A stretch of 64,000 nt of DNA, from NCBI GenBank assembly GCA_020809705.1, contig CP085834.1, positions 2,232,001-2,296,000 on the forward strand, in the 5' to 3' direction. Within the stretch, counting starts at the first letter, position 1. Every line of letters begins with the position of its first letter. Source of the stretch: Calonectria ilicicola (lineage: Eukaryota > Ascomycota > Sordariomycetes > Hypocreales > Nectriaceae). A program made the translations under genes and the position numbers. This document shows, piece by piece, positions 40,988 to 51,183 of this stretch. The notes beneath the pieces were generated by a model that was given only the letters and a program-made list of their open reading frames with translations, ran no database searches and was not told the DNA's origin.

Positions 40988-43602
40988 ATGGCCTCAAAAG
41001 GCCATTTCAAGCTCATCATCGTGGGCGGCGGGGTGCTTGGTCTCACCCTTGCTAATATGTTGGAAAAGTTTGACATAGACTATGTTTTACTGGAAGCCCA
41101 TGGGGATATTGCCCCCTCCGTTGGTGCCAGTATCGGTCTGATGCCCAACGGTCTGCTCATCGTTGATCAGCTTGGACGCTATGAGGCTGTTAAAGCCGCG
41201 GCTCATGATGGAGCCATCAAAGATTCCCACACTCGATCTCCTACAGGAAAGAGCATGTCTTACACTAAGGACCTTCTGGGGCACATGGAAAAAAGGCAAG
41301 TTTATTCAAGGCTAATCTTGAACCTGGGGCAGATGTACTAATTTATTTCAAAGACACGGATATCCCATACTTTTCTTTGATCGGCAGTGGTTTCTGGAGG
41401 TCTTGTACGACGGGATAAAGTACAAAGAACGCATATTGCTAAACAATAGAGTCGATAAAATCGAGCAACTGCCAAACGGCGTCCGAGTGACTACAACACA
41501 GGGTGATGTGCATTTTGGTGACATTGTCGTGGGTGGCGATGGCATCCACAGCACCGTTCGGCGGGAGATGAGACGCCTGGCAGATGGAACGCGACCGGGG
41601 TACATGTCACCTGGGGAAGAAGAACGCGTTCCCTGCTATTACCAATGCAGCTTTGGCATTGCTCGGAATGTTGACGGTTGGATTGATGGTGACTTATCCA
41701 ACACGTCCGGCGATGGCCATTCGTTCATAATTGCGCCTGGTCCGGAGAAACGATGCTACTGGTTCATGTTCAAGAGATTACCCAAGGTCAAGTTCGGAAA
41801 AGACATTCCGAGATACAGCAAAGAAGATGAAGCCGCCTTTGTACAAAAGTATGCACATATTAAAGTCACCGAGACCGTGACGTTTGGACACCTGTATGCG
41901 AAGCGTCTGTCTTCAAGCTTTACTCCGCTGCACGAAGCAGTCTACGAAAAGTGGTTTTTTGAACGAATTATCCTCATGGGCGATTCTGCTCACAAGGTGA
42001 GGATTATTTTATTTGAGATCATTGTATTACTGCTGACTTATATGTCCCCAATAGCCGAACCCCATTACCGGTCAGGGAGGCAACGGTGCCATTGAGACAG
42101 CTGCAGAGTTTGTGAATGCCCTAATATCCACGCGGGACAGCCGGCCAAATGGGTTAGTTGGTTTGACTGCCAACGAGATTGAAGCCATTTCTCAGACCAT
42201 TCAGGCCAAGCGCCACGAACGAGCTAAGAATATCGTCGCCATAGCTCACAAGGTACAGGCGTTCTTCGCCTTTGAGAATCCGCTTTTATCACGATTCATC
42301 TTTAGCGTCGCCATGCCACTATCCAGCGATGAAAATAGCTTTGAAAGATTAGGTACCTCTTTTATTGATACCTCGCGATTGGAGCATTTGCCCGTTCCGC
42401 ATCGCCTTAGAGCCATACCGTTTACTTATGAGCTTCCCGCGCAGCCCTTTGAACAGGCTAGTACGATGGGAATGAGAGGAGTTCTAGTTGCTGGCATGGG
42501 ACTCACTCTGTGGGCGTCAACAAAGGCCCTGAGAATTCCACTTGACGAGTTGAGCGACTGGAGCGAGCTTGGCCGAATAAACAAAATATGGTTAGGAAAT
42601 ACTGGCATGACTGATTTTCTGGCAAGGATTATGTCGGCAGCCTCGTGCTCACTGACTGGCAACAGTGCTGGTGAACGAGTTTCTGTGGTTTACCTTTTAT
42701 CCCAGCTCATCTCCCCGCTCTTGATATATACCATCGAGGGATACCGAATTGGTAACCAGGGCACCTTGCTTGCCTTCCCGAGTCTTTTCACAGTAGGGAT
42801 GCAGTTTCAGGGAATTGGAAGAATTGCCCCGCTCTATGCGATAATAAATGCGTTCCAATCCTTCCATCGCCCTCCTGGACGCTACGTTCGTCCAGAAGTT
42901 GCCAAGGTCCTGGTCCCAGCACTCACCGTCGGTTACGTCCTACCGACTATCATGATGTTCCTCCCGACTACAAACACAGAAAACTGGCAATATTGGACGA
43001 GACTCTGGCAATTTGCACCTGCTATTTTCTCTGTTTGCACTACCATGTTTTCATCCGCGCTGCGGTGGTGGCAGAGACGAAAGTTATCCCTTGAAACGGC
43101 CGCTGAAAAGAAGATTTCAGAAGAAGAGTCCAAAGAAGTTGAAAACCCGCAAGATGAGAAGGATCATTTTGATAGGTATAGACAGGGCGACGTTCCTATT
43201 CTCAAGTCTGTTTATGAGTATGCCTTTGCAGTGCAAGCTACAGCGCACATTGCGACAATGGTATACTCGTACTTTCACCCTGATATTTCCTTTACGAAGA
43301 CTTTTTTCAGTCTTCCAAACCCTTTTAACCGTGATTGGTCCCTCTTTACCGTACCCCAACAACTCGCAGCGGGTTTCAAATATGACTTGACATTTGCAGC
43401 TGTCGGCTACATCACCCACGGCTTGTATTCTATTTGGGACCTGCGACGTCTTGGATATGTGACTACGAAGGATGCAGCTAAGGCTTCTGCCGCTATAGTT
43501 ATTGGACAAATTGGATTCGGGCCCGGTGCGACTTGGGCTGGTCTTTGGAGTTGGCGAGAAAGTGCTATCTCGAGACTATCAACAACTACCAACGTACCTT
43601 GA
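40988..43602 (+). CDS. FAD-dependent monooxygenase fused to a multi-pass membrane domain
   Basis: Exons 40988-41295, 41354-41996 and 42055-43602 give 832 aa. The first intron is of GC-AG type (AG|GCAAGT ... AAAG). Residues 1-~400 are a flavin monooxygenase of the aromatic-hydroxylase/PaxM-like class: LIIVGGGVLGLTLANML (dinucleotide fold), IVVGGDGIHSTVRREM (DG motif), and RIILMGDSAHKPNPITGQGG (GD motif). Residues ~430-832 carry about seven hydrophobic segments (VVYLLSQLISPLLIYTI, VLVPALTVGYVLPTIMMFL, APAIFSVCTTMF, AAIVIGQIGFGPGATWAG) and a charged loop (KKISEEESKEVENPQDEKDH). Such fusions resemble fungal terpenoid-tailoring enzymes, where a membrane part may be a cyclase. That assignment is inference. 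No PKS, NRPS or prenyltransferase is visible nearby. Confidence 0.82.
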
Positions 43603-43859
43603 GTGTTTGAATCGAAGATTTTGTTTGAGAATTGATTTCCATGAGTACTTTGTATGGGTAGTATTAATGCATTTGCTAGAAATGAATAAAGAAAGAAAGA
43701 TGTGCTATTAAATCTTGCAATCTCGATATTTTAGTTCCAATTTTGATTTGGAGTTTGGGCACTGTTCCAGAAGCCAAACAGAGTCTTGCAGGATCGAGTA
43801 AATCACCATTCCAGCACCTAGACTTGTTCCGTAGTTACAGTATTCAATCCGAGAAAGAC

Positions 43860-44801
43860 TCAAAGCTTTTCATTCTCCAGTTCCGCCTCAGTCCAATCCC
43901 AGAGTTTCCTTGCGAGGTCCGGGCTGTTTGTCCATCTCTTTCCCTGACCGGTCTTGCCGACAGGAGTGTAGTATTCTCCCGATTTGATATTTGCGGTAGT
44001 TGAGGCCCAGAGTTGGTTCAAGGCCCCAGTTTGTACATTAACACCAATAAAGGCAGCGGTGATATTCCAAGCTATTCGCATAATGAGGTTGTTGTCACTC
44101 ATTGTATTCGCTAAATTAGTTTTCACGAGTCCAGGCATAATAGACACTGTCTTAATCTGCGGATACTTTCGGGCGAATTACTGCGCAAACAAAATATTGG
44201 CTAGCTTGCTCTGACCATATCTCGCAACGGTGCTAATCTGTGGAGCCGTGCCTTTGAGGGTGCTGAACGTGATCCCATCTTTCTTTGGCGCATACTCATG
44301 AGCTGACGAGGATACGACAACAACACGGACATCAGACCCGGGTTGTTCAGCTGTTTTGAGAAGAGTTGGGAGCAAGAGTTTGGACAAGAGAGCATGACCC
44401 ATATGGTTAGTGCCGAATTGTATCTCGTATCCATCCTTGGTCGTTCCCTCAGGGAGAGACATGATGCCGGCGTTGAGAAGGAGTAGGTCGAGGCGTTTGG
44501 ATTGTTGACAGAATGTCTTTGCTGCCTCGTGGACAGATTCAAACGAGGTAAGGTCCATTTGCACAGGTTTGATAGGAGGAGCATTGGGAACTTCCGACTT
44601 GATGTCGCGAATCGCTTCCTCAGCCTTTGTGCGGCTGCGGGCGCCAAGCCATATCTCTAGAGGGTTGTGCTTTGCAAGCTCGATAATGGATTGTTTTCCC
44701 AATCCGCTGTTTCCTCCAGTAACGAGGATTACTTTTCCCTCTAGAGATGGGATATCCGTCTGAGGGTTGAACGGAACACTTTTGCTGAGGAATGAACCCA
44801 T
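43860..44801 (-). pseudogene. Short-chain dehydrogenase/reductase gene with in-frame TAA
   Basis: The ATG at 44801 opens a classical SDR: KVILVTGGNSGLGKQSI (cofactor motif TGxxxGxG), LLLLNAGIMSLPEG (NAG motif), VVVVSSSAHEYAP (catalytic Ser region) and YGQSKLANILFAQ (YxxxK). Then TAA at 44178-44180 stops it after 207 codons. The same frame continues to 43860 with FARKYPQIKTVSIMPGLVKT and the normal C-terminal helices, so one codon inside the conserved F-A-x-E/Q-F-A-R stretch has become a stop. The second SDR of the window reads CEFARKYQ at this point. A truncated protein would keep the catalytic residues but lose the substrate-binding half. No intron fits. This is either a recent nonsense mutation or a base-call error. 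Confidence 0.78.
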
Positions 44802-45563
44802 TTCGGTGACGTGAGATGAAGTGGAGGATTTGTCGTGGACTGCTGGTTTCTACTTTTTTTTTATGAGATGAAGTATGCCGTAGTGGATGTGGAATATTGA
44901 AGGCTTATTTGAAATCTTTTAAAAATGTGAATGAGGAGCGTGTAGGTTATAATGTGCAACGTTCGAACTCGGGTTATATATACTTGGGCGAGGATTCGAC
45001 CCTGTCAGACAAATCTTCAGTTGTCGTCAGCCAGAATACATCCTCTCGATTGTCTTAGGGATGAATCTCCGCTACAATCTCCTCAAACTCCGCCTGCCAA
45101 AATTTGTTTCAGGCTTCTCAGCAGCAGAAACGCGGAAGCAGGCCCGCATCAAGCCATGACCAATCCAACAACTTTTAGCATGCGGCCGCATCCCCCGCGT
45201 CTGTAGAATTGGCGCTAACTACCAAACTGACTTCACCATTTACAGATTAGCGTCATTTGAGGCCCAGTAAATCAATCTTTTATACTTGGCCCATCCCTGG
45301 AATGATCAGATGGAGGCCCGTGCCACTGTAAACTTGGGAGCGACAACGACACTATGACGGCTTGTTGGAGCGGGCAGTGCGGCCGCGTCTCCACCTTCAC
45401 TCATTGCCAATGACGCTGATCCTTTTGGAAGATAGGAGTTCTCGTATTCCTTCCAAATTTTATAAAGCCGCCTATCATTCTGTCTTTTCTCAGCTTCAAC
45501 AGCAATTGGCATTTCTCCTCGTCCTACTTCATCTTCCTTGTTTAACCGCATATTCACTACAAA
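44802..45563. other. Divergent promoter region between two SDR genes
   Basis: 762 bp between the start codons of two short-chain dehydrogenase genes that point away from each other. No gene and no repeated operator was recognised. Confidence 0.45.
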
Positions 45564-46751
45564 ATGAGTCTCAATCTTGATGTCAGGCGCAGCACTATCT
45601 GCCCTCACAAGCCCACTCTAACTGAAGCGAATCTTGAAAACCAACTTGGCAAGGTGAATTAAAAAACATGCACCTATTCTTTCGTCCGAATTTCTAAACT
45701 TCTATCTAGGTCTTCATTGTAACTGGTGGCTCCGGTGGACTGGGCAAGGAGCTGGTCAAAATCCTTTACCAGCGCCATGGCAGGGTATATATTGCCGCCC
45801 GATCCGAGAAAAAGACACTCGAGATCATTGAAGAGTGCAAAGCGACATATCCCAGGTCCAAGGGTGAGATTTTCTTTCTTCAACTGACCCTTGACGACCT
45901 TTCTACCATCAAAAAGTCTGCCGAGGACTTTTTAGCTCGAGAAACCAGGCTTGACGTGCTATGGAACAATGCCGGTGTCATGGTGCCCCCCAAGGGCTCC
46001 AAGACTGTTCAAGGCTACGAACTGCAGCTTGGAGTGAACAACCTCGCCCACTTTTTGTTTACAAGTTTTCTCCAACCTGTCTTAGCTAAGACCGCCATGA
46101 GTGCCCCTAAGAACTCTGTTCGGGTCATCTGGGTGTCTTCTAGCGCTGCTGATGGTGCTCCACGCCCGGCAATCGACTTTTCTAACATGGATTATCACAA
46201 AGAAGAGGGAATATGGCAATTGTATTCTCGGAGCAAAGCTGGGAGTGTTATCCATTCTTGCGAATTCGCGAGAAAATACCAAGGTTCAGGTATCATAAGC
46301 ATCGTGCGTGGCCTGTCACTTGCTCTCCATCCTGATGTTCAAATTCTTACGACTGTTTAGGCTCTAAACCCCGGGAACTTCGTGACAAATCTGCAACAGA
46401 ATATGCCAAAGATGCAATTGGCCATGTTTGTAAGTCCCCAAGTTGTTGCCATTTAATTATTTTCGTGAAGAATCGTGATTTAACATGGTGCATCTAGAAA
46501 ATGATTACATCCGAACCAATCAACGGCGCATATACTGAGCTCTTTGCTGGCCTCAGTCCAGATATTACGGAGGCAAATAATGGTGGATGGGGTAAGTGTG
46601 ATGAGAACCCTTCTTCAGACACCAAGCTGATATTTTACCCCTAGTCTCACCATTCGGCAAGATTGAAGAGCCCCGCAAGGACTTGACCGACGCTGAACTT
46701 GGAAAACAGTACTGGGATTGGTCTATGGAGCAGGTTTCGAGATTTCTTTAA
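45564..46751 (+). CDS. Short-chain dehydrogenase/reductase
   Basis: Exons 45564-45653, 45710-46303, 46361-46429, 46498-46591 and 46645-46751 give 317 aa, normal for the fungal NAD(P)-dependent SDRs related to retinol dehydrogenase/WW-domain oxidoreductase. Motifs: VFIVTGGSGGLGKEL (TGxxxGxG), RLDVLWNNAGVMVPP (NNAG), VIWVSSSAADGAP (Ser), LYSRSKAGS (YxxxK) and ALNPGNFVTNL (PG motif). The N-terminal ~25 residues precede the Rossmann fold, with no signal peptide. It reduces or oxidises a small carbonyl/alcohol substrate that cannot be named. It is divergent with the broken SDR and upstream of a convergent Zn2Cys6 regulator. The C-terminus ends AELGKQYWDWSMEQVSRFL, paralleling LARKLWDWTEAEL of the neighbouring SDR, so both belong to one subfamily. 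Confidence 0.9.
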
Positions 46752-47325
46752 ACAGAGGCAGTGAAAGAGTTCTCAATATGCATGTTTATGTCTTCATCTG
46801 AACGAGACTATTGATATTGCCTACATTCAATCTCTAATTGCAACATTTCTTTGAACGTTAGAATCCTAATTTAGAATTGATTAAATCATCATGCACTCAT
46901 CACATCTGATAATGTACAAAATTCCAAATAGAATAAGTGAAAACTGTGTTCAGTCTGAACTCATTCTCTAAATTTGGGCTCCTGACATAAATGTAATAAC
47001 GGGGAGCATTCTTCGATAGCCGGGATCTACTACTTGTCAACTTCTAACTTTACCATATTCCTTCTAGAAAAACTTACACTTTGAATAAGTGAATGAATAT
47101 TAATCGAAACTAGAATCGTTTGTTATCCATACATACAGTTGTTGGCGGTGCAAGCCAGCAAATCATCTGCTCCATTTAGCATATTTTTTTTCGTACAAAT
47201 TGACAATTCCATGCCCCAGTATTAACGATCCTTGTTTGATTCTGTTATTGCATGACATCACCTCTATCGAGTTCTGGACAGAATACTGCAAAGGAACCAG
47301 GTGGTATTTTTTCCATTGTGAGGCC
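46752..47325. other. Convergent intergenic region
   Basis: The AT-rich 3' flanks of the SDR and of the minus-strand regulator. No gene was seen. Confidence 0.45.
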
Positions 47326-49319
47326 TCATGAGCCCTGTAGCACATTTGCAGTTTCTGAAATACCATATCTCTTAGAAAGGGGGCAATAATGCTTGCCTCG
47401 TCTCCATCTGGCTCCTAGATGATCCATAAATGCAACAAGATCGGCGATCAGAGATTGGTATGCGGCATTTCCGCTCTCTCCAGATAACCAGTAGAAAGTT
47501 GCCGTCGCAAAATACATTGCTTCGAGCACAAACGGACTTACAGTTCCCAACAGATCATGATCAGACTTTGCCAAGTTGATCAAATTAGAGGTTCTCTCAG
47601 CAAGCTGATGCATTTCTTGGCTGGTTGAGCTGATAATATCCATCGCAAGCACCTGAAAATAAAGCTCGTCTTCACTTTTTGCTGTTCCAGCTTGGATATA
47701 ACCAGCGCCTGGAACGATCTTTTCTGGGCATGTGAATGCGTCAAGTATAATGTAAAGTGCAGATCGTGCAAGAGATTGCGAAGCAAATAATGCCAAGGAA
47801 CCAGTTGGATCAGCCATTGAAGCTGCACCATCTAAAGTCGATATAAATTCGCTGATTTCCTTGCTTAAACACTTGGTATTGTTGAGGTAAGTATCATCCC
47901 TCGGTTCCAGCACTCGTGCGTTAAAAATAGCTCGGCCAACGTATACAGCGGATTGACATAGTCGTGAAAACGGCGATAGAGGTACTTCGATGCTGGTGGA
48001 CAGAGGATGGTTCAAAGCAACTCTCACTTCCCCTGCGTCCTGAACCCGGGGTCCTGTAAGCAATTGCCAAGCAGCTCATAACGACGTTTGCGAAAGGGAA
48101 GGGTATTTTGGAGTAGGGTAAACAGTTAGAAGATGAACACATGCACATACCCAAGCCCTATCATCCACAGGGAAACAGCTGTCAGGAGATGGTTCCGGAA
48201 GCGAGCAAGATCGCCTACTCCCTACACTTGCGACCCTGTCAAGAATGAAAACAGCCCACCAAACTCGCCTTCTTTCCTCTGCCTCCGTCCAAGTAGTCTA
48301 GGTTTGTCGTAGTTAGAATCCCATTGACAAGCTGTAAAGAGTAATGGCCCCCGAAATAGCTGAAAGAGACGTCGGGGAGAGGCTTCGATTAAACTTACCG
48401 GTTGGCCAAGGATTATCGAAGTACCAGAAGCGGAAAGGCACAGCATTTCTAAATACCTAGCACAAGATCCGACAGTCATCCAAGCTGCAGGATATATGCA
48501 ATGCCCATACTCATACAAAGCCACAAGAACCATGGCCTGGAGGCATGACAAAGAAACCAGACCTTGTATCTCCAAAGTTGTGATAAACTTCTTGGTGTGT
48601 AGGTATATATGTTTTTCATCGACCTCTTCTGTAGTCGTAACAAGCAGTCTCATGGCAAGAAACAAAGCCGCGATATCTGGGCCTGTGTTCTGAAGAGGTA
48701 TCCCAAGTTCTATCCGCTTCTTTGAAATGATGGGAAACCAACCATGAACAGTAGAGAAATACTTTTGGCAGGTGTCGACTACTGTGTTTCCATAGCTGAG
48801 AAGAGCTAGTACCTCCTGAATCCAAGTCAGATGTTAGAGTTGGGTGGGTGGGTATGTCAATCAGTAGCTCACCATTGGAATCTCGAATTGTACTTTTGGC
48901 AACAGAGACCGAGAAGAATTAAAAAGATCGATATCGAGAAATAAAGAAACTGGCAAATTCTCAGAGTTGTTTGTGTGATGCAGTTCAGAGCCGCTATACG
49001 ACCCAGGATTAGTTGATGAGACATCGGCTAGCGGTGTGCGACTTGGTTCCCAGTCAGACCCAGAGTGATGAGATAGTGAAGGTGTAGGCGATGCCCTTGT
49101 TGCCAGCCGACCTTCTAACTCCGATACACGGGCAAGGAGGGAGGCTAAATCACGGGCAGTCGGATCAGGCTCCGGGGCATCATTATACTCGCAGGGGCGG
49201 CCAGTTCGTTGGCAGAGGCTGCACGTGGGAAGCCGTTTGTCGCAACGACGCTTTTTCTTCTTGCAATCTCGGCATGCATAGTCGCTGAGCAGCCCTGGTG
49301 GGGTTGTATTATCGTCCAT
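47326..49319 (-). CDS. Zn2Cys6 transcription factor
   Basis: Exons 49319-48873, 48815-48399, 48297-48151 and 48039-47326 give 574 aa in phase. It starts MDDNTTPPGLLSDYACRDC. The binuclear cluster is ACRDCKKKKRRCDKRLPTCSLC with its last Cys in GRPCEY, followed by a short coiled coil (ARDLASLLARVSELEGRL). The middle domain shows YFSTVHGWFPIISKKRIEL, SCLQAMVLVALYEYGHCIYPAAW, then TTWTEAEERRRVWWAVFILD and PVDDRAWDAGEVRVALNHPL, all usual in regulators of this class. It shares a 463-bp divergent promoter with the SMP-30-like gene and faces the intact SDR, so those two are its most likely targets. Confidence 0.88.
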
Positions 49320-49782
49320 GGCTTCCACGAGCAAACGACAAGGCTTTCAAACGATGGAAACGTCAAAACAAAGCGGGGGTAGACACAGGCAACCTATCAC
49401 GGCATTTGCGGAGATTAGCTCCGGTGCCTGTTAGTTTGCACCGGGCCATCTTGAGCCGCGCTAATACATTTATGATTCAGATCGACCGCTTAATCAGCGG
49501 TGGATCCCGAAAATGGCGAAGTCTGGACATGGAATCTTGAGTCTTAAGAGGAATTGAAAATAGTTGAGGGGAAATTCGGTGAGCCAATTTTCCGTAAAGT
49601 CTTCTATACGAGTGCATTGTTTTTCTATAAATTGTGTAGCTCCCGGATGGAAGGAACCGGTGTCTTTTTCACCTTTCTTTCTCGAATCAGCAAGCACTTA
49701 GTTCACATCTCCCCAGTACCTCATCCAGTTCACTCTATCTACAAAAAGATTCTCCTTACTTTGATTCTTCAAAACCTGGGAA
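49320..49782. promoter_or_regulatory. Divergent promoter of regulator and SMP-30-like gene
   Basis: 463 bp between ATGs. It contains CGG-type triplets (for example near 49399 and 49497), but no clear palindrome was found. Confidence 0.4.
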
Positions 49783-50793
49783 ATGTTCTTGAACTTCATT
49801 TTTCCATTGATTCTGACAGTCGTGGTGGCCCCTTTGGCTCATGCGTCAAATACAACGACCTCTATTCCGAATCACCTTGTTGTACAATTTGGAGACGACG
49901 TATGGGTCGAAAACCTCGCAATTCGATCTAATGGCAACATTTTGGTTACGACACTAAGTCCAAATGCTTCCCTTTATGAGGTTTCCAACCCCATGAGCAA
50001 ATATCCAACAGTCAACCGCCTTTTTACTATCGACACGGTATCTGGTTTGACCGGTATTACGGAAACAGAGAAGGACGTGTTTGTGTTCGCTGGTGCCAAT
50101 TTCAGTTGGACTACTGGAGGTGTCAAAGGAACCACAGGCGTCTGGAAGATCGATCTCGCGCAGTCTTCTCCAAAGCCAGAACTCGTGACTGGTCTCCCTG
50201 AAAGTCTCTTGCCGAACGGCATGGCAACAGCGCCTAAAAAGAGCAATGTCGTACTCATTTCCGACGCTCAGTTGGGACTTGTATGGCGAGTCGACACTTT
50301 GACAGGCGAATACGGTGTGGTGGCCAAATTCGAAGAGATGAGCAACTTTGCCAATGATTCTACGTTTGCTCTTGGTATTGACGGCATGCGTGTTCACAAA
50401 GGGAATCTTTATTGGACAAACAATGTCTTGACCAGCTTGTATAAAGTTGCCATCACGGGTACTGGGGCTCTTGTTCCCGGGGCAGCAGTGGAGCTAGTGG
50501 CCAAACCTTCTGTCAAAGCAACAGACGACTTTATCTTCGGACCAGGAAATTCCGACACGGCTTGGCTAACGACGAACTTACAGAATGAACTTCTTGCAAT
50601 TAGTCCCAATGGAGACTATAAAATCATGGCTGGATCTTCTGCCTCGTTTGAAGTTTCCACAAGCACCGCCTGTCATTTCGGCAGGACTCGATGGGATGCG
50701 GCTACGCTGTATGTAACAACAGGACCATCCAGCATTAATGGGGTTACAAAAGGTGGAAAGATTCAGGCTTTAGAGCTAGCTAGCTTCATCTAG
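49783..50793 (+). CDS. Secreted SMP-30/gluconolactonase-like beta-propeller protein
   Basis: 336 aa, single exon. The N-terminus MFLNFIFPLILTVVVAPLAHA is a signal peptide, with likely cleavage after AHA. The body has repeated propeller strands: VWVENLAIRSNGNILVTTL, VWKIDLAQSSP, LPNGMATAPKKSNVVLISDA, LGLVWRVDTLTGEYGVV, IDGMRVHKGNLYWTNN and DTAWLTTNLQNELLAISPNG. These fit the six-bladed SMP-30/LRE-like family in order and spacing. Known family roles vary from lactonases to, in some fungal tropolone pathways, hetero-Diels-Alder catalysts; no specific reaction can be assigned here. It is divergent with the Zn2Cys6 regulator at 47.3-49.3 kb. Secretory targeting suggests action outside the cell or in the secretory system. 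Confidence 0.83.
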   Translation: MFLNFIFPLILTVVVAPLAHASNTTTSIPNHLVVQFGDDVWVENLAIRSNGNILVTTLSPNASLYEVSNPMSKYPTVNRLFTIDTVSGLTGITETEKDVFVFAGANFSWTTGGVKGTTGVWKIDLAQSSPKPELVTGLPESLLPNGMATAPKKSNVVLISDAQLGLVWRVDTLTGEYGVVAKFEEMSNFANDSTFALGIDGMRVHKGNLYWTNNVLTSLYKVAITGTGALVPGAAVELVAKPSVKATDDFIFGPGNSDTAWLTTNLQNELLAISPNGDYKIMAGSSASFEVSTSTACHFGRTRWDAATLYVTTGPSSINGVTKGGKIQALELASFI

Positions 50794-51183
50794 CGCAATT
50801 TCACGGTTGCCTGTCCATTCACCGTTGCCAAGCCCTTGCTCGTTCTCATCCCTGTTGGGAAATATGGCCGAGTTCAAAGGGCTCATTATTATTGCTATTC
50901 AATCGATGAAAGTACGCTGGTGACCTAAATTCGATTCTATTGCGGCCAATTAGTTAATTAGATGTGATGTTCGTCTTGTTCAGGCATGGGATTTGATGCT
51001 CTTTCACTCGTTATTACTAGTCCAAAGGCCTTCAAGATCCTTTTCTATGAATATGAGAAAATAGGTAGTACAGCCGATGACCAATATTCTCTAATTACAA
51101 ATGGAAAAAAGAATAAGAATGGCTCTTAGTCCGACAGCCTCAACATAGAGCACATCTACCTAATTCAGCAGTGCCTATGTTCT
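50794..51183. other. Convergent intergenic region
   Basis: The 3' flanks of the SMP-30-like gene and the second regulator. No feature was seen. Confidence 0.45.
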
